DNA of 64,000 nucleotides, from contig CM040093.1 in assembly GCA_022496805.1 (NCBI GenBank), positions 9,758,213 to 9,822,212 on the forward strand. Direction: 5' to 3'. The stretch is from Pohlia nutans. Its lineage: Eukaryota > Streptophyta > Bryopsida > Bryales > Mniaceae. Made by a program: the position numbers and the translations under genes. Below the pieces are notes generated by a model. The model made no database searches. It was not told the origin of the DNA and worked only from the letters and a program-made list of their open reading frames with translations. Numbering within the stretch: the stretch's first letter is position 1; the number at the start of each line of letters is the position of its first letter. Below, one piece after another: positions 1-11,089 of this stretch.

Positions 1-1141
<1,141 letters not shown>

Positions 1142-1143
1142 CA

Positions 1144-1683
1144 CCCTTTGACGTGCATGTGTCCATATAATGGGTGACGGAAAGATTGCAACCTTTCTCA
1201 ACACTACATCATGTACAGCTTTTCATCCATCCAAATTTCTCTTGATTCTTGTGCTAGTTGACTATCGTTCGTATGGTATGGGGCTTTAAAATAAGATACT
1301 GTGATTTTTTGAAAAACCACACAATTAGTTTAAGTCAAGTTTCATTCTTAGTTCCAAATGTGAGAGCATAAACATGATTTTTGTAAATAAGTAGTATCAA
1401 ATAATGGAAACCATACCATCTCATATGGCATTTTATTCCAATTTCATTACAATATTATATATATATGTTTGGTTAATTTGGGATTCTTAATTGAATTTCA
1501 AAAGATAATCTTGAATATTTAATTACAATTTAATAAGTAACAATATGATAAATCCAACGGTACGTATGTGATCTTCACATTGACATTTACAGCTTAGCTT
1601 TGCACATCAACTCCATCTTTGTTATTCATCAAACATTTCAGAATGCATCTTCGAAATCAGTGTTGAATCAAGACGTTAATGGA
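1144..1683 (+). mobile_element. TTAA element, family A (copy A1, decayed ends)
   Basis: 540 bp, exactly the length of copy A2 (27575-28114) and alignable along its whole length. The left end starts CCCTTTGACG after TTCA; the right end is followed by TTTA, so both target copies look mutated. The 75 bp to the right also resemble the right flank of A2, but the left flank is CNOT11, so the left terminus coincides with a duplication breakpoint. Non-autonomous; no transposase. Assigned to piggyBac-like elements by family resemblance. Confidence 0.8.
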
Positions 1684-1767
1684 TTTATGATAATACTGTT
1701 TACATTGTTATACTCAATGATAGATAGGACTCTCATTATTTTTTTATTTTATTTTTTAATCACTTAG

Positions 1768-2367
1768 AGTTGTGCAAGTATTATAATACCTATGAACAAA
1801 ACGCAAAAAATTGCAGATAATTGAAAATTCAGTGAATACTTACAAATACAACACATGTATTGTGTAGAATTTCTTGTGTTTGAAAGTTTGTTATCTTGTT
1901 TTATTTTTTTGGATTGTGTTCTCTTGTTCATGTGTTCCATTGATGTATGTGATCCGATCTTGATCAATGTACCAACTCCTTTCCTATTTTAATGTGAATT
2001 TTTTTGCCCTAAACCATATATGGATAAGTCACTATCACTTATAAAACTCACAATTATTATTTGTAAGTCTATTCTTGACATGCAAGATTGCAACAGAGAG
2101 GTGTTGACATAAGTAATTGCTGAACCTGTTTACTTTCATTTTTGAAAATTTAACCCAAATTCTATGTAATTTTGAAGTCACACACCCTCTAAAATCTCAT
2201 TTTTTAGTGTGCATTATACGGTTCAAAGACATACTATAACCTTCCAATCCGAGGGGATATTACTAAGGGATACTACTAATAGTATCCTTTATTTGAACAA
2301 AGGGAGTTTTAAGATAAGATCACCAAGAAAATGCGGTTTTTCTAAAACCACCCTATGCACTTAAGGG
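1768..2367 (+). mobile_element. TTAA element, family B (B1, 5' truncated)
   Basis: Aligns with the inner and right parts of B2 (8756-9560) and B3 (31942-32746), including the segment with GTGTGCATTATACGGTTC. The first 150 or so bases of the family are missing. The right end is AAGTGC..TTAAGGG-TTAA (2368-2371) and is of the B3 type, not the B2 type. Non-coding. Confidence 0.8.
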
Positions 2368-2886
2368 TTAAATTGTCACCCACTTCTAAGGTAATCGTAT
2401 GCAAAAGCATCAAGTTTGAAGACTCTTTGGGAAGGATTCATATACTATAATCAGTTATCAAGATTGAAAATGAAGAGAAAAAAAAAAGAAAAGGAAAAAG
2501 TAAACTAATAAATAATAATTAATAAAATAGAAGAGATGCCTAAATCTTTAGGAATTTTTTTTTTTAAACTAAGTTATTTCGTATGGTGAAAAAAGAATTT
2601 TGAAGAATATTTATAAAATTTGGCATTTCTCTAAAACAACTTTTCAAAAATATTAATCATTTGGCATAAAATGTTGACTTTGACAGGCAGTTAAAGTACC
2701 ATGGAAGAACATGGTTATGCAGTAATGTAATGTACCTTATTTGTGCCACAATTTGGAAGTCACCCTCTGAAAGTCACCCTTTGATAGTACCCTTTAATGT
2801 ATTAGTTGTATACATATCAAAATATCAAATGTAAGACATTGATTCATAGTGACTATAAAGTGGCACAAATAGGGTTCACCTTATAT

Positions 2887-3041
2887 CACTAGAAGAAATA
2901 CTATCAAATGTGATTTATCTTCTATGACTAAATTTTGTTCTGACTTATGACTAAAAATTGTGATTTTGAGTTAGTATAGACAAATCACAACCAAATTTAA
3001 TCGTTAAAGACATGTCACATTTGACAAGATTTCTACTAGTG
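2887..3041. mobile_element. Miniature CACTA element, 155 bp
   Basis: Starts CACTAGAAGAAATACTATCA and ends with the near reverse complement ..GATTTCTACTAGTG. Flanked by TAT on both sides (2884-2886, 3042-3044). CACTA termini plus a 3-bp duplication are the marks of the CACTA/EnSpm superfamily. The second copy, 33257-33411, has the same length and flanks. Confidence 0.85.
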
Positions 3042-3598
3042 TATCTCCACAATTATTTTAAGATAATTAGAAAAACTCTTGCAAAATTTGACAATTTGGA
3101 AGAATTTAACCAATAATCATGTTCGAAAGAATTATTCTAAGTTTGGGATAATGTTTTTTTTTCATTTTATATATAGAAGGTGGAGTAACATAATGAGTGC
3201 TAACACAATATAAAGTTGTAAAAACATGATAGTCTTCTTTTGATATACATTTAGGTAGTTTGTTCTTACAGTTAATCTCTTATAGGTCTAGTAGATAGAA
3301 GGAAAGTTATAACAAGTACATATGTTCAAAAATAGCTCCTCTTATAGGGATAAATGACATTGCTAATCTAGGAGGCACTTTCAAAGTCAAACACAAAATT
3401 TCACTTTGTTATTTTATGTGAAATGTAATCAAGCATGATTGAGAAAATGTAGCTCTGGAAATCTACATTCCATCTCATTTTTATTTTTTCAAAAATGTTA
3501 AAAGTGCAAATTTTATAATTCTTTGAAGGCAAAATCTTGAAATCTTAAAATATATTGGATATGAATTTTATATTGAATTTTACATTCTCTTAATATAA

Positions 3599-4061
3599 GG
3601 CCCTCTTTACACTAGAGACGAGAAGCCGTGGTGAAAACCTCACAACGGTGATGGTTCATTCTTGAGAAGCCAACCTTTGAACTTGACGGCCTTTGGATAT
3701 AGTGTAAAGTGAGAAGGGGCCACAAAATAAAGTGCTGATTTTTTTAAATAAATTTCTTAAATATTCTTAAAAAGTAAAAAATGATTGGCTGTCAGAATTT
3801 TTGGCCAAATGGCCTCCCGGATTTTGCGTTAGCCCCACCTCTTGAGGTGGACTTGACGCAAAATCCGAAGGCCTTAAAAAATGTGCACTTTTGTTGCCAC
3901 GAAGGTCAAAAGTGTTGTCCATGTCATTTTTTCCTCCTTCCGTTCCTTCGACTGAAAATTTCGGGTGTAAAGTGACATTCTTTGGTCTTTCAGTTTCTAG
4001 GCCTCCAATTGGTTGAAATTTCTCTCCTCACGACTTCTCGTCTCAAGTGTAAAGAGGCCCT
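3599..4061. mobile_element. PIF/Harbinger-like miniature element D, 463 bp
   Basis: Terminal inverted repeats GGCCCTCTTTACACTAGAGA and its near complement, continuing through GACGAGAAG. Flanked by TAA (3596-3598 and 4062-4064). The matching site near 33960 in the other long-repeat copy is empty (ATATAAGTC). It contains an inner inverted pair around 3815-3870 (GGATTTTGCGT / ACGCAAAATCC). No transposase. The superfamily call rests on the 3-bp TAA duplication and G-rich ends. Confidence 0.75.
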
Positions 4062-4064
4062 TAA

Positions 4065-4440
4065 CTCTTAAACGTCAAGGTCAGCCCCATGGGCTTATTT
4101 AAAAGAGAATAATCAAGAAAAAATTATATTTTCTCAACCAAATCAAGTGTGGATTGGTGCGTTGGAAAGCTACTGAGAAAGCGATCTAGATTGAAAATCG
4201 CCTCATTTGAGAGATTGTGGAATCGTTGGTAAGCAATCAAAGTTATGAAATTGAACAAGTTTTTGAGGTTGGGGCAGCTGAGATGCCGCAGTGCTACAGT
4301 GCTACAGTGCTGGCCAGCAGTGTCCCGCAGAGCCGTTTTTGCATTTTTTTTGTTTTTTTTGTTTTTTTTTTTTTTTTTTCTCTCCGAAAATTTAGATGCC
4401 TTCTGGGCTGCCCCGCCCAGGCCCTCTTGACATTTAAGGG
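4065..4440. mobile_element. TTAA element, family F (F1), 376 bp
   Basis: Left end TTAA-CTCTTAAACGTCAAGG; right end CTCTTGACATTTAAGGG-TTAA (4441-4444). A palindrome AGCCC-CAT-GGGCT is centred on base 25 of the element (position 4089). Shares inner sequence (GAATAATCAAGAAAAAA, GATTGGTGC) with F2 at 44887-45744. A poly(T) run lies at 4346-4380. Absent from the other copy of the long repeat. Confidence 0.8.
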
Positions 4441-5194
4441 TTAACTTTCAAAATATAGCAATTATACCACTGATGTTTGTCACTTTTATCTCCATTTTCA
4501 CTGAAATTTTATAGAATTTTTGTATTATTATGATTTTTTTAGTTACTTACCCAAATCATATAAATTCAATTTTTACATTTTGAATTATGAAAAATTGAAC
4601 ATAAATTTTAGATGTAGATTGATATATTGAATAAATATTGGTTTTGTAAAATGTATGCTTTAATATACTAAAAAACTAATGAAGTTTGGCAAAATGAAAA
4701 AATGATTTTTTTTCTTGATGTTTAAATTAGACTTTTTCATGATCATTTGTGATATATATAGAAAGATAGAAAGTTTGACAATCACTATTTAGAAAGCATG
4801 TTTGGTGTTTGGTAGATAATATATCTTCTTTTATCAAGGGTTTTGATGCTACCAAAAAAAGAATTAAGAATTTTTTTGGTTCTAAAGATTGGCTTAGCAT
4901 TGCATCATTAATAATAAAAATTGGGCACCAAGCAATAGTTTTAGAGCTTAGTGCCTAAAGACCACTTCTTTTATTGCACCAAAATGAGTTGTTTAGTATG
5001 CTGTAAAGTATTTTTGATAAGGACATACTATTGAACATTAGTTGTGATGATGGCATTAGAACATCTTCAGTCCAAATCTCTATATTTACACTTCAAAATA
5101 CAATTTCATCCATATTTCTATTTCAAGCGATCCAATCACACTCTCTATATGTGTACATTATATCGTTAACGTACCAATCATAATTTTCATCTAT

Positions 5195-5400
5195 TTTTAT
5201 TTTTATATTTTTGACAAATAGAACTAGTTCCATTGCAGGAAAGGATAAAACACAACCACCCCAGCCAGAATTGGCCTAAAGGAAAGACAAATAGACCAAA
5301 GCAGAACCAAAGTAAGACAAAACTACCAAAGGCACCCATGGGCCGAAGGCCGGCCCGACGGCGCCCCACCCTAACTCAACATGAACGATTCATCCGGACT
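5195..5400 (-). mobile_element. Retroelement-like 3' tail (LINE or SINE type)
   Basis: On the minus strand: a GC-rich block, then pyrimidine-rich sequence, then CCTGCAATGGAA, TTTGTCAAAAATATAAAAA and an A-rich tail. Similar tails lie at 34735-34915 (-), 44141-44385 (+) and 55089-55312. This layout is typical of non-LTR retrotransposon 3' ends. No reverse transcriptase is present, and the open frame here has no recognisable domain. Confidence 0.5.
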
Positions 5401-5556
5401 TAGGAACATCCACTGAGGCTGGCCATTGACCATTGATGCAAACATGTTATGTCTACAGCAACTAGTTTTGAAATTACACACTAACTTCACACACTGCTGG
5501 GGAGTCCGGTTGGATGCTGTCGTAGTTGTCCAATTTGTCAACTATTTAGAATATAG

Positions 5557-5645
5557 CAGTGTTTTTTTTTTTGGCAATTTTTAGCTTCTAGCAGTTGCTT
5601 CTAAGCAACTGCCAGAAGCTAATAATCGCCAAAAAAAACAGCACT
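5557..5645. repeat. Foldback hairpin
   Basis: Arms GCAGTTGCTT (5591-5600) and AAGCAACTGC (5603-5612) are separated by two bases. The pairing extends outward through TTAGCTTCT / AGAAGCTAA and GGC..GCC to a T-run and A-run, nearly 90 nt in all. A diverged second copy with a similar stem lies at 35100-35185. It could be a snap-back miniature transposon or a small-RNA precursor; the sequence does not decide. Confidence 0.7.
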
Positions 5646-5647
5646 GG

Positions 5648-5916
5648 AATATAGAACAAGGTTCCATCATATGTGCAATCAACTGAAGTTCATGAATATA
5701 CCAAAATATAATCTTAGAGGGTGGTTTTACTAGTAGAAACACCGCCTGCGTAGAATAGAGACTAAAAATCACTAAAAAAAAAAACAAAAACAAAAAAAAT
5801 CTGAAATATAGGATAAGGTTCCATCACATATGCAATTAATTGAAGTTCAAGAATCCACCTAAATTTAGTCTTTGAGGGTGGCTTTACTAGTAGAAACATT
5901 GCTTGCGTAGACTAGA
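5648..5916 (+). repeat. Imperfect tandem duplication, about 155-bp period, with CACTA-like arm
   Basis: The block GGTTCCATCA .. ACTAGTAGAAACACCGCCTG .. GTAGA occurs at about 5660-5760 and again at 5815-5916, separated by an A-rich run. The other long-repeat copy has one unit (35200-35300). ACTAGTAGAAA is the arm of the miniature CACTA element complete at 35267-35392; here its ends are decayed. Confidence 0.7.
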
Positions 5917-6198
5917 TAAACATGCGAAAAGACCCACAACTAGTCTAGTTCATCGTGTGGGATCTTTTCGTGCATGAGGTACTTAATATTTTGCTGGATC
6001 ATACCATTTACACGTAGCAATACTATAGAGAATTTGTTACTAAAATAATCCAACTCTCCAACCTTCTTGCTTGGACTAGCTAAAGTTACAAAAAATTCTT
6101 TGTGATTCCTCTTATCCTTTGACGCATGCTTGAGATTTGGAGGTGAACAGTAGGGAGGTTCAAGAACGTTATGAGAGTCTTTTCACTTGTCTACTTGG

Positions 6199-7086
6199 CG
6201 GGGACACTATTTAATTTTAGGGAGATGGGTGAAAGCATGGTATTTTGTACCAAAAGTTGCGTTGTTATGCTGAAATCCGATTTTTTTGCCAAAGGCTATA
6301 AAATTATACCAAATTATCTTTTATTTTGGTGTTTTTTTCATGGAGCCCTTTATTGATGTTCTATATACTTAAATCCAAAGTTTCAAAAGAATATCTTCAA
6401 AAAAGTTTACTAAAAGTAGTGTTTGAAAAAAATGTCTAAATCTGGTTTCAAACGCAAATTTGATGACGTTAAGTATTTTCAATTTGATTTTTTTTAAATA
6501 TTCTTGAAGTTCATGATGATGTTGAGGGCTCCATATAGAAGAAAATAAATAATAAAATAATTTAATGCACTTTTAGCCTATTTCTTGCAAAAATTCTTGA
6601 TTGTCACCAAATTCTTTTTCAATTTGTGCTACTTTTTCAAATTGTATAGACATATATAAATTCATTTGAAGATAATTTTTTCCAAAAAATTGTTTGACTT
6701 TGTAAAACAATACATATACTACTTTCTTGGAAAAAAAGAATTCAAAATTTTCAAATTTAATATGCATTTTTGAACCCTGCATTGTTGAATCTTCATAGTA
6801 TAATTTAGTGGTCCACTTTACCTTGCTTTCACCCAGATTTAGTGTCCTCGTAAGAAAAAAATGAATGTAGTGTTCCAATGGCATATGGCAACTTTATAAT
6901 AAATATAGCATGCCACTTCATGCCACTCTCATTACTCATAAAGAACATAGCAGTCTCAATGAAAGTGTGAATGACAAGTGGCACACTCCTATGTAGTGTC
7001 AAGGGACACTATTTTTCTTCACTTTTGAACAAATTGTGGTAAAAATCATCAATTCTCCCCGGACACTAAATACACCATTCAATGTA
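6199..7086 (-). mobile_element. hAT-like miniature element E (E1), interrupted
   Basis: Reverse-complement relative of E2 (37393-37681) and E3 (53109-54282). The right side ends GGACACTAAATACACCATTC then AATGTA. The element is interrupted by W (6227-6834). Inner sequence shared with the others includes CCACAATTTGTTCAAA on the minus strand. The hAT-like label comes from the 8-bp duplication at E3. The left terminus is not complete here. Confidence 0.6.
6227..6834. mobile_element. Unclassified 608-bp element W with 4-bp target duplication
   Basis: Ends GGGTGAAAGCATGGTA.. and ..ACCTTGCTTTCACCC form an inverted repeat of about 25 bp. Flanked by AGAT on both sides (6223-6226, 6835-6838). It interrupts element E: the E3 copy shows the uninterrupted order GGGAGATATAGTGTCC (minus strand). 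No coding capacity is recognised. A 4-bp duplication fits several superfamilies (e.g. Chapaev, Sola), but the ends are not diagnostic. Confidence 0.65.
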
Positions 7087-7158
7087 GTGCCACTAAACTC
7101 TCTATTCACAATGGGCTTTGGGCCACCATTCTTTATAATTAATATTATTAGTCCTTAA

Positions 7159-7965
7159 TCCCTAACCGTCCCGACGTTCATATATTGGACGTTTTTGGGA
7201 GTACATTCACCTTCAAAAGCTGTAACTTTTGCAGAAAGTGTCAGATTTTTATGAAACTTTGGAAAACCCCCCCTCATGATGTATGGAATGAGTGGTACAA
7301 ATTTCAGATCAATCTGAGATGTATTGAATTTTTGGTAATCATTTGAAAGTAGGTATCTTTTTTTTGGACAGTTTTGTGGATTTTGATGGCTGCAACTTCG
7401 GGGGCTTGTGTCTCCTTCATCCCATGTCTGTTTTCAATAACAATTATTGGGTTGGATTCTCCTTGAGTCTAGTTATCATGGTAAAATTTTCAGGTCAATC
7501 CATGTTGTTATGAATGTTTCGGAGTCAATTTAGTGCACGGGTCTAGTTTGGACACTTTTTGCTTTTTGGGTCAAATGGGTCACTTTTTGGGCTACTTTTT
7601 GACATTGCAAGGCCATTTTAGGGCACATTAAAAAAAATTCATGAGTTTTTTTTGGTACCAATGTGTTTATATGATGATTTTGAACTACTTTATAGTTCAA
7701 AGTTTTTTCATTTGAGTAATTTTGAATACGAATTTCACCTCTAACTGTGTTGCTAGGAAAATTTCAGCATCCTTTTTTAACACTAAAACACTATGATCTT
7801 GCAATCTATATGGCCAAATGACCCCAAAATTGATCCACATGATCTACAACATGTATATTACAAGATTGTATGGTTGAGATTTCTATACCTCACTTACATT
7901 TAGACCTATAACACATCAAAACCAATGATGATTTTAAGCACAAAAAAGCTAGGGACGCTTAAGGG
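7159..7965. mobile_element. TTAA element G, 807 bp, in the left end of H1
   Basis: Flanked by TTAA at 7155-7158 and 7966-7969. Left end TCCCTAACCGTCCCG, right end CGGGAC-like GGGACGCTTAAGGG. A subterminal palindrome GTTCA-TATAT-TGGAC covers bases 18-32 of the element, centred at 7183. Only copy of its family noticed. No coding sequence. Confidence 0.85.
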
Positions 7966-8053
7966 TTAAAGGTCCAGAGAGCCCTTTCTGACCAATATTG
8001 TACAACAATATTCCATTGAATTTTACATTGTTTCACACCTACTTTGGGTTTAA

Positions 8054-8620
8054 CCCCTAAACGTCCAGGCATTCAGTTTCTGGATGTTTGTTGGTCAAAC
8101 CCAATTTTGATCTTGAAGATGACTTTTGTTGCTAATACACCCAACTAAGAAAATGAAGTTTATTAAGTCTAGTTTGTACTCCACTTTTTAAATCTTAAAA
8201 ATTCCAATTATTGAGTATTTTATTGCTTGTGCAAGCTTTGTAGCTCAAGGTTTGAATTACACTACATAGGATGTTCACCGTTCGAATTTCAAAATTTAAA
8301 TAAAAAATTTCTATGGAAAACATATCATGTGATTCTCCATTGTAATTTGTACCTGCTCCCAAAAAAATATTAAATTTTTAAAGCTTTTTTGTAATAATTT
8401 TTTTTTTTTGAAGTATTTGACTTAAAAATTTGTTAAAAAGGCCGTATAATTTCAAGGCGTATAAAAAGGCCGTATTAAATTAAAAAAATCTGAAAATTTC
8501 AAGACTGATAGGAAACATTCAATTCCATACATGAAAAATATTACAAAATATATTTTGATAAATCTTGAAGGCTAAATTGTGTAGTTTGACTTTCCTACAA
8601 AGGAGTGGTACGTTTAAGGG
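8054..8620. mobile_element. TTAA element I, 567 bp, inside H1
   Basis: Flanked by TTAA at 8050-8053 and 8621-8624. Left end CCCCTAAACGTCCAGG; right end GGTACGTTTAAGGG. A palindrome ATTCAG-TTT-CTGGAT covers bases 18-32, centred at 8078. H2 has the empty site GGGTTTAAGATC (minus strand, near 30808), so a single TTAA was duplicated on insertion. Confidence 0.9.
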
Positions 8621-8755
8621 TTAAGATCAAAAGTGAAGTTAAAGTTCACATCGATATGATTTTAATGAGCTGTTGGGGTCTCAATTTCGAACTTTCTATG
8701 TACAACAAATGTCAAATATACGCCAACGTATCTACTATCCCCATCAGCCCTTTAA

Positions 8756-9560
8756 CCCTTTAGTGCTCAAGTGACCACATTGTGGTCTCTGACGCGTCGA
8801 AAACTCGAATAACGGAAAATCTGTGAAGAATTGGATTTTGAGTTGTGAAGTTTAAGTTATGAGCGTTATAATATACATCTTCTAGAAGAATAAAATTTCA
8901 AATTGGAGTTGTGCAACTATCAAAATACCTATGAACAAAATGCGAAAATACTGTAAATACTTGAAAATGCAGTAAATACTTACAAATACAACACATGTAC
9001 TATGCGGTATTTCTTATGTTTGAAAGTTTGTTATCTTGATTTCTTTTTTTGGATTGTGTTTTCTTTTTTAGATGTTCCATTAGTGTATGTATTCCGATCT
9101 CGATCCATGCACCAACTCCTTTGATATTTTAACGTAAATTGTTTTGTCCTAAATTGTACATGGATAAGTCACTCTCACTTATAAAATTCACAATAATTAT
9201 GTGTGAGTCCGTTCTTAACATGATAGATTGCAATGGAGAGGTGTTGATATAGATCATTGTTGAACATCTTTACTTTCATTTTTGAAAATTTAACCCAAAT
9301 TCTATGTAACTTTGAAGTCACACACCCTCCAAAATCTCATTTTTGAGTGTGCATTATACGGTTCAAAGACATACTATGATCTTCCAATCCCACCAAGAGA
9401 TGATTCTCTAATTTTGGCAAAATGTTTGCACTTTAGTTGAGAATACAATTGTACGGTTACTGTCTAATTTAATCCATTCTATTTCTGGCACTATCAATCA
9501 TAGTGGAAAAACTCAATGAAAACCAATGAACCCAGCTACAATACCCAAAACGTTAAAGGG
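8756..9560. mobile_element. TTAA element, family B (B2), complete, 805 bp
   Basis: Flanked by TTAA at 8752-8755 and 9561-9564, inserted in the right terminus of H1. Left end CCCTTTAGTGCTCAAG; right end ACGTTAAAGGG. Palindrome GACCACA-T-TGTGGTC at bases 18-32, centred at 8780. B3 is also 805 bp, but the last 180 or so bases of the two are unrelated, so the family has at least two right halves. Confidence 0.9.
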
Positions 9561-9571
9561 TTAAGGGTTAG

Positions 9572-10390
9572 CATAACATTCTTGAACTGGTCGCTTTTCA
9601 AGAGTCCATCCATTCTTTAGAATATGAATTTTGAATTGAAGGTGTTGAATGCTACTGTAAAAACATCATTCTTCACTGTGGAGGAATTGATGCCTCTCAA
9701 GAAGCTCTGTAGAAAAGGGACCAAGCCATGGCAGGTCAAGAATGTGAATTGGGAAACGGGTGTGAGTAGCACCTGCATCCTGCCAGTCTGAAGACGCGCT
9801 TAGTTTAGCCAGGTGCCTGGAGGTTGGGTACTTTGCAACCAGCTTTCATAAAAAACAAAAAACAAAAAACACTTGTACCGTAGTGATTTAATAAAGTGAA
9901 TCACTCATGTAATTTTAAAAATAAAAACAAGTAAAAATAAAAGAAAATGCTTTCAGCAAGTTGGGCTGCATCACCTGCATGTGTGCATGTAATTGTTCTC
10001 CTAATTTGAATGATGAACTCACTTGGATTCTGAACAGTTGACTGCAATAATGAGGAGAGCAGGTGAGTATTCAATTGGTTTTTTCATTTCATGTTTGTTT
10101 CCAGGTGCACACCCTTTTGTTTGCATTTGAGAATAGAAGCATCACGGAAAGCCTCATGGTGGGTTTTGCTTAAACAAATGCATTTTCTTCTCTTGTAAGT
10201 GGTCGACAACTCCCGCTATGGTTATCTGTCTGTACTTAGGGCTAATTTACAAAGGGAACGATTTTGCACTGCCAGGAACAAAAGTACTGCGAAGGCAAGA
10301 TCCATGAACAGTGAGTCCACACATAACAGACACAGAAAAAGCCAAGTGCACTAACTTGTGGGTTTGATAGAATGTGATTTTGGCCTATTG
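9572..10390 (+). repeat. Dispersed repeat, inverted copy at 36190-37033
   Basis: Matches 36190-37033 in reverse complement with few differences. With 7086-7151 it formed one block before H1 inserted. Contains CATGGCTTGGTCCC-type sequence (minus strand of fragments at 25850 and 39840) and a short hairpin GTGATTTAATAAAGTGAATCAC-like near 9882. No gene recognised. Confidence 0.85.
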
Positions 10391-11089
10391 GACAACTAAT
10401 TATGCTTGTAGAGAAGATAGATACGTTCAAACTTGAAACTCAGAATGCCACTCAGATTGTGCACCTCTCGAAGAAATGTAAACAAGTGAAGTAAATGATA
10501 CCTAGAATCGCAGAATAAATAAGAAAAGGACTTGAACCCTTTAGAGAATGAACGGCCCCAGTTATTCCACCGGCGAACAATTTTCAACCATCGCAGTCAT
10601 TGCCCGAGCTAAGATAGTCGCCGGATACCACCGATCTGATTTGCTGGAACGAATCAGAAAGCAACTCTGCAATGTTTCTTATTATTATTCTGACTTTTGA
10701 GCTCGTTGAGAACAATTCCATCACAAGACTTTTGAAGCCATTTGCCGGTAAATTAACGGAAGAAGTCACGCAGCGCACGCCACGGAGCGCGAAGTTTGTG
10801 GAAACGAGCCAAGCGTTACTTGATTTCGGGTCATTAAGCTTGAACAGAGGCTTTAACCAGAAGCCTCAGTCAGTCGGCAGAGTCGATCGTTCCAAAGAAG
10901 AGTGGAAATAGTTGCGAGGTTGCGAAGTCTCATAATTGACAGATGAGGTTGAGACGTGAGATGATTTAATGAAGGAGGATTCTATTGTTGAGGGGAGGGA
11001 TTAGGGTTTGACAGCGTCGGAGGATTTGGAGCATTGAAGAAATTTTATTGCGATTCTTGAACTTCAAAGCGTGAAACATCGTAGTAGCT
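10391..11089 (+). other. Upstream region and leader of the DUF2921 gene
   Basis: 699 bp between the end of the repeat and the start codon. Less AT-rich than the element-rich regions, with no element termini seen, so it probably holds the promoter and 5' leader. I could not assign a TATA box or transcription start with confidence. Confidence 0.4.

Larger units (their letters stand above)
1770..5930 (+). repeat. Long dispersed repeat, copy 1 (matches 32085-35340)
   Basis: Collinear with 32085-35340 in the same orientation. Shared parts include the B element end, a miniature CACTA element, long AT-rich spacer, a retroelement-like tail and a hairpin. Identity by eye is high but well below that of the CNOT11 duplicate. 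This copy alone carries the D and F insertions (3599-4440) and a tandem duplication (5648-5916). 4445-5190 is AT-rich spacer with no gene. Confidence 0.85.
7152..9567 (+). mobile_element. TTAA element H (H1), carrying three nested TTAA elements
   Basis: The H parts are 7152-7158, 7970-8053, 8625-8755 and 9565-9567, 225 bp in total, exactly the length of the uninterrupted copy H2 (30673-30897). Each break falls at a TTAA of H. Flanked by TTAG on both sides (7148-7151 and 9568-9571). The inverted copy of this locus has a single CTAA (= TTAG) at 37034-37037 and no insert. So H entered TTAG, a variant of the usual target, or the target mutated later. Confidence 0.9.

Noticed and set aside
6573..6884. 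103-codon minus-strand open frame
   Set aside because: It crosses the end of element W into E1 and has no recognisable domain.
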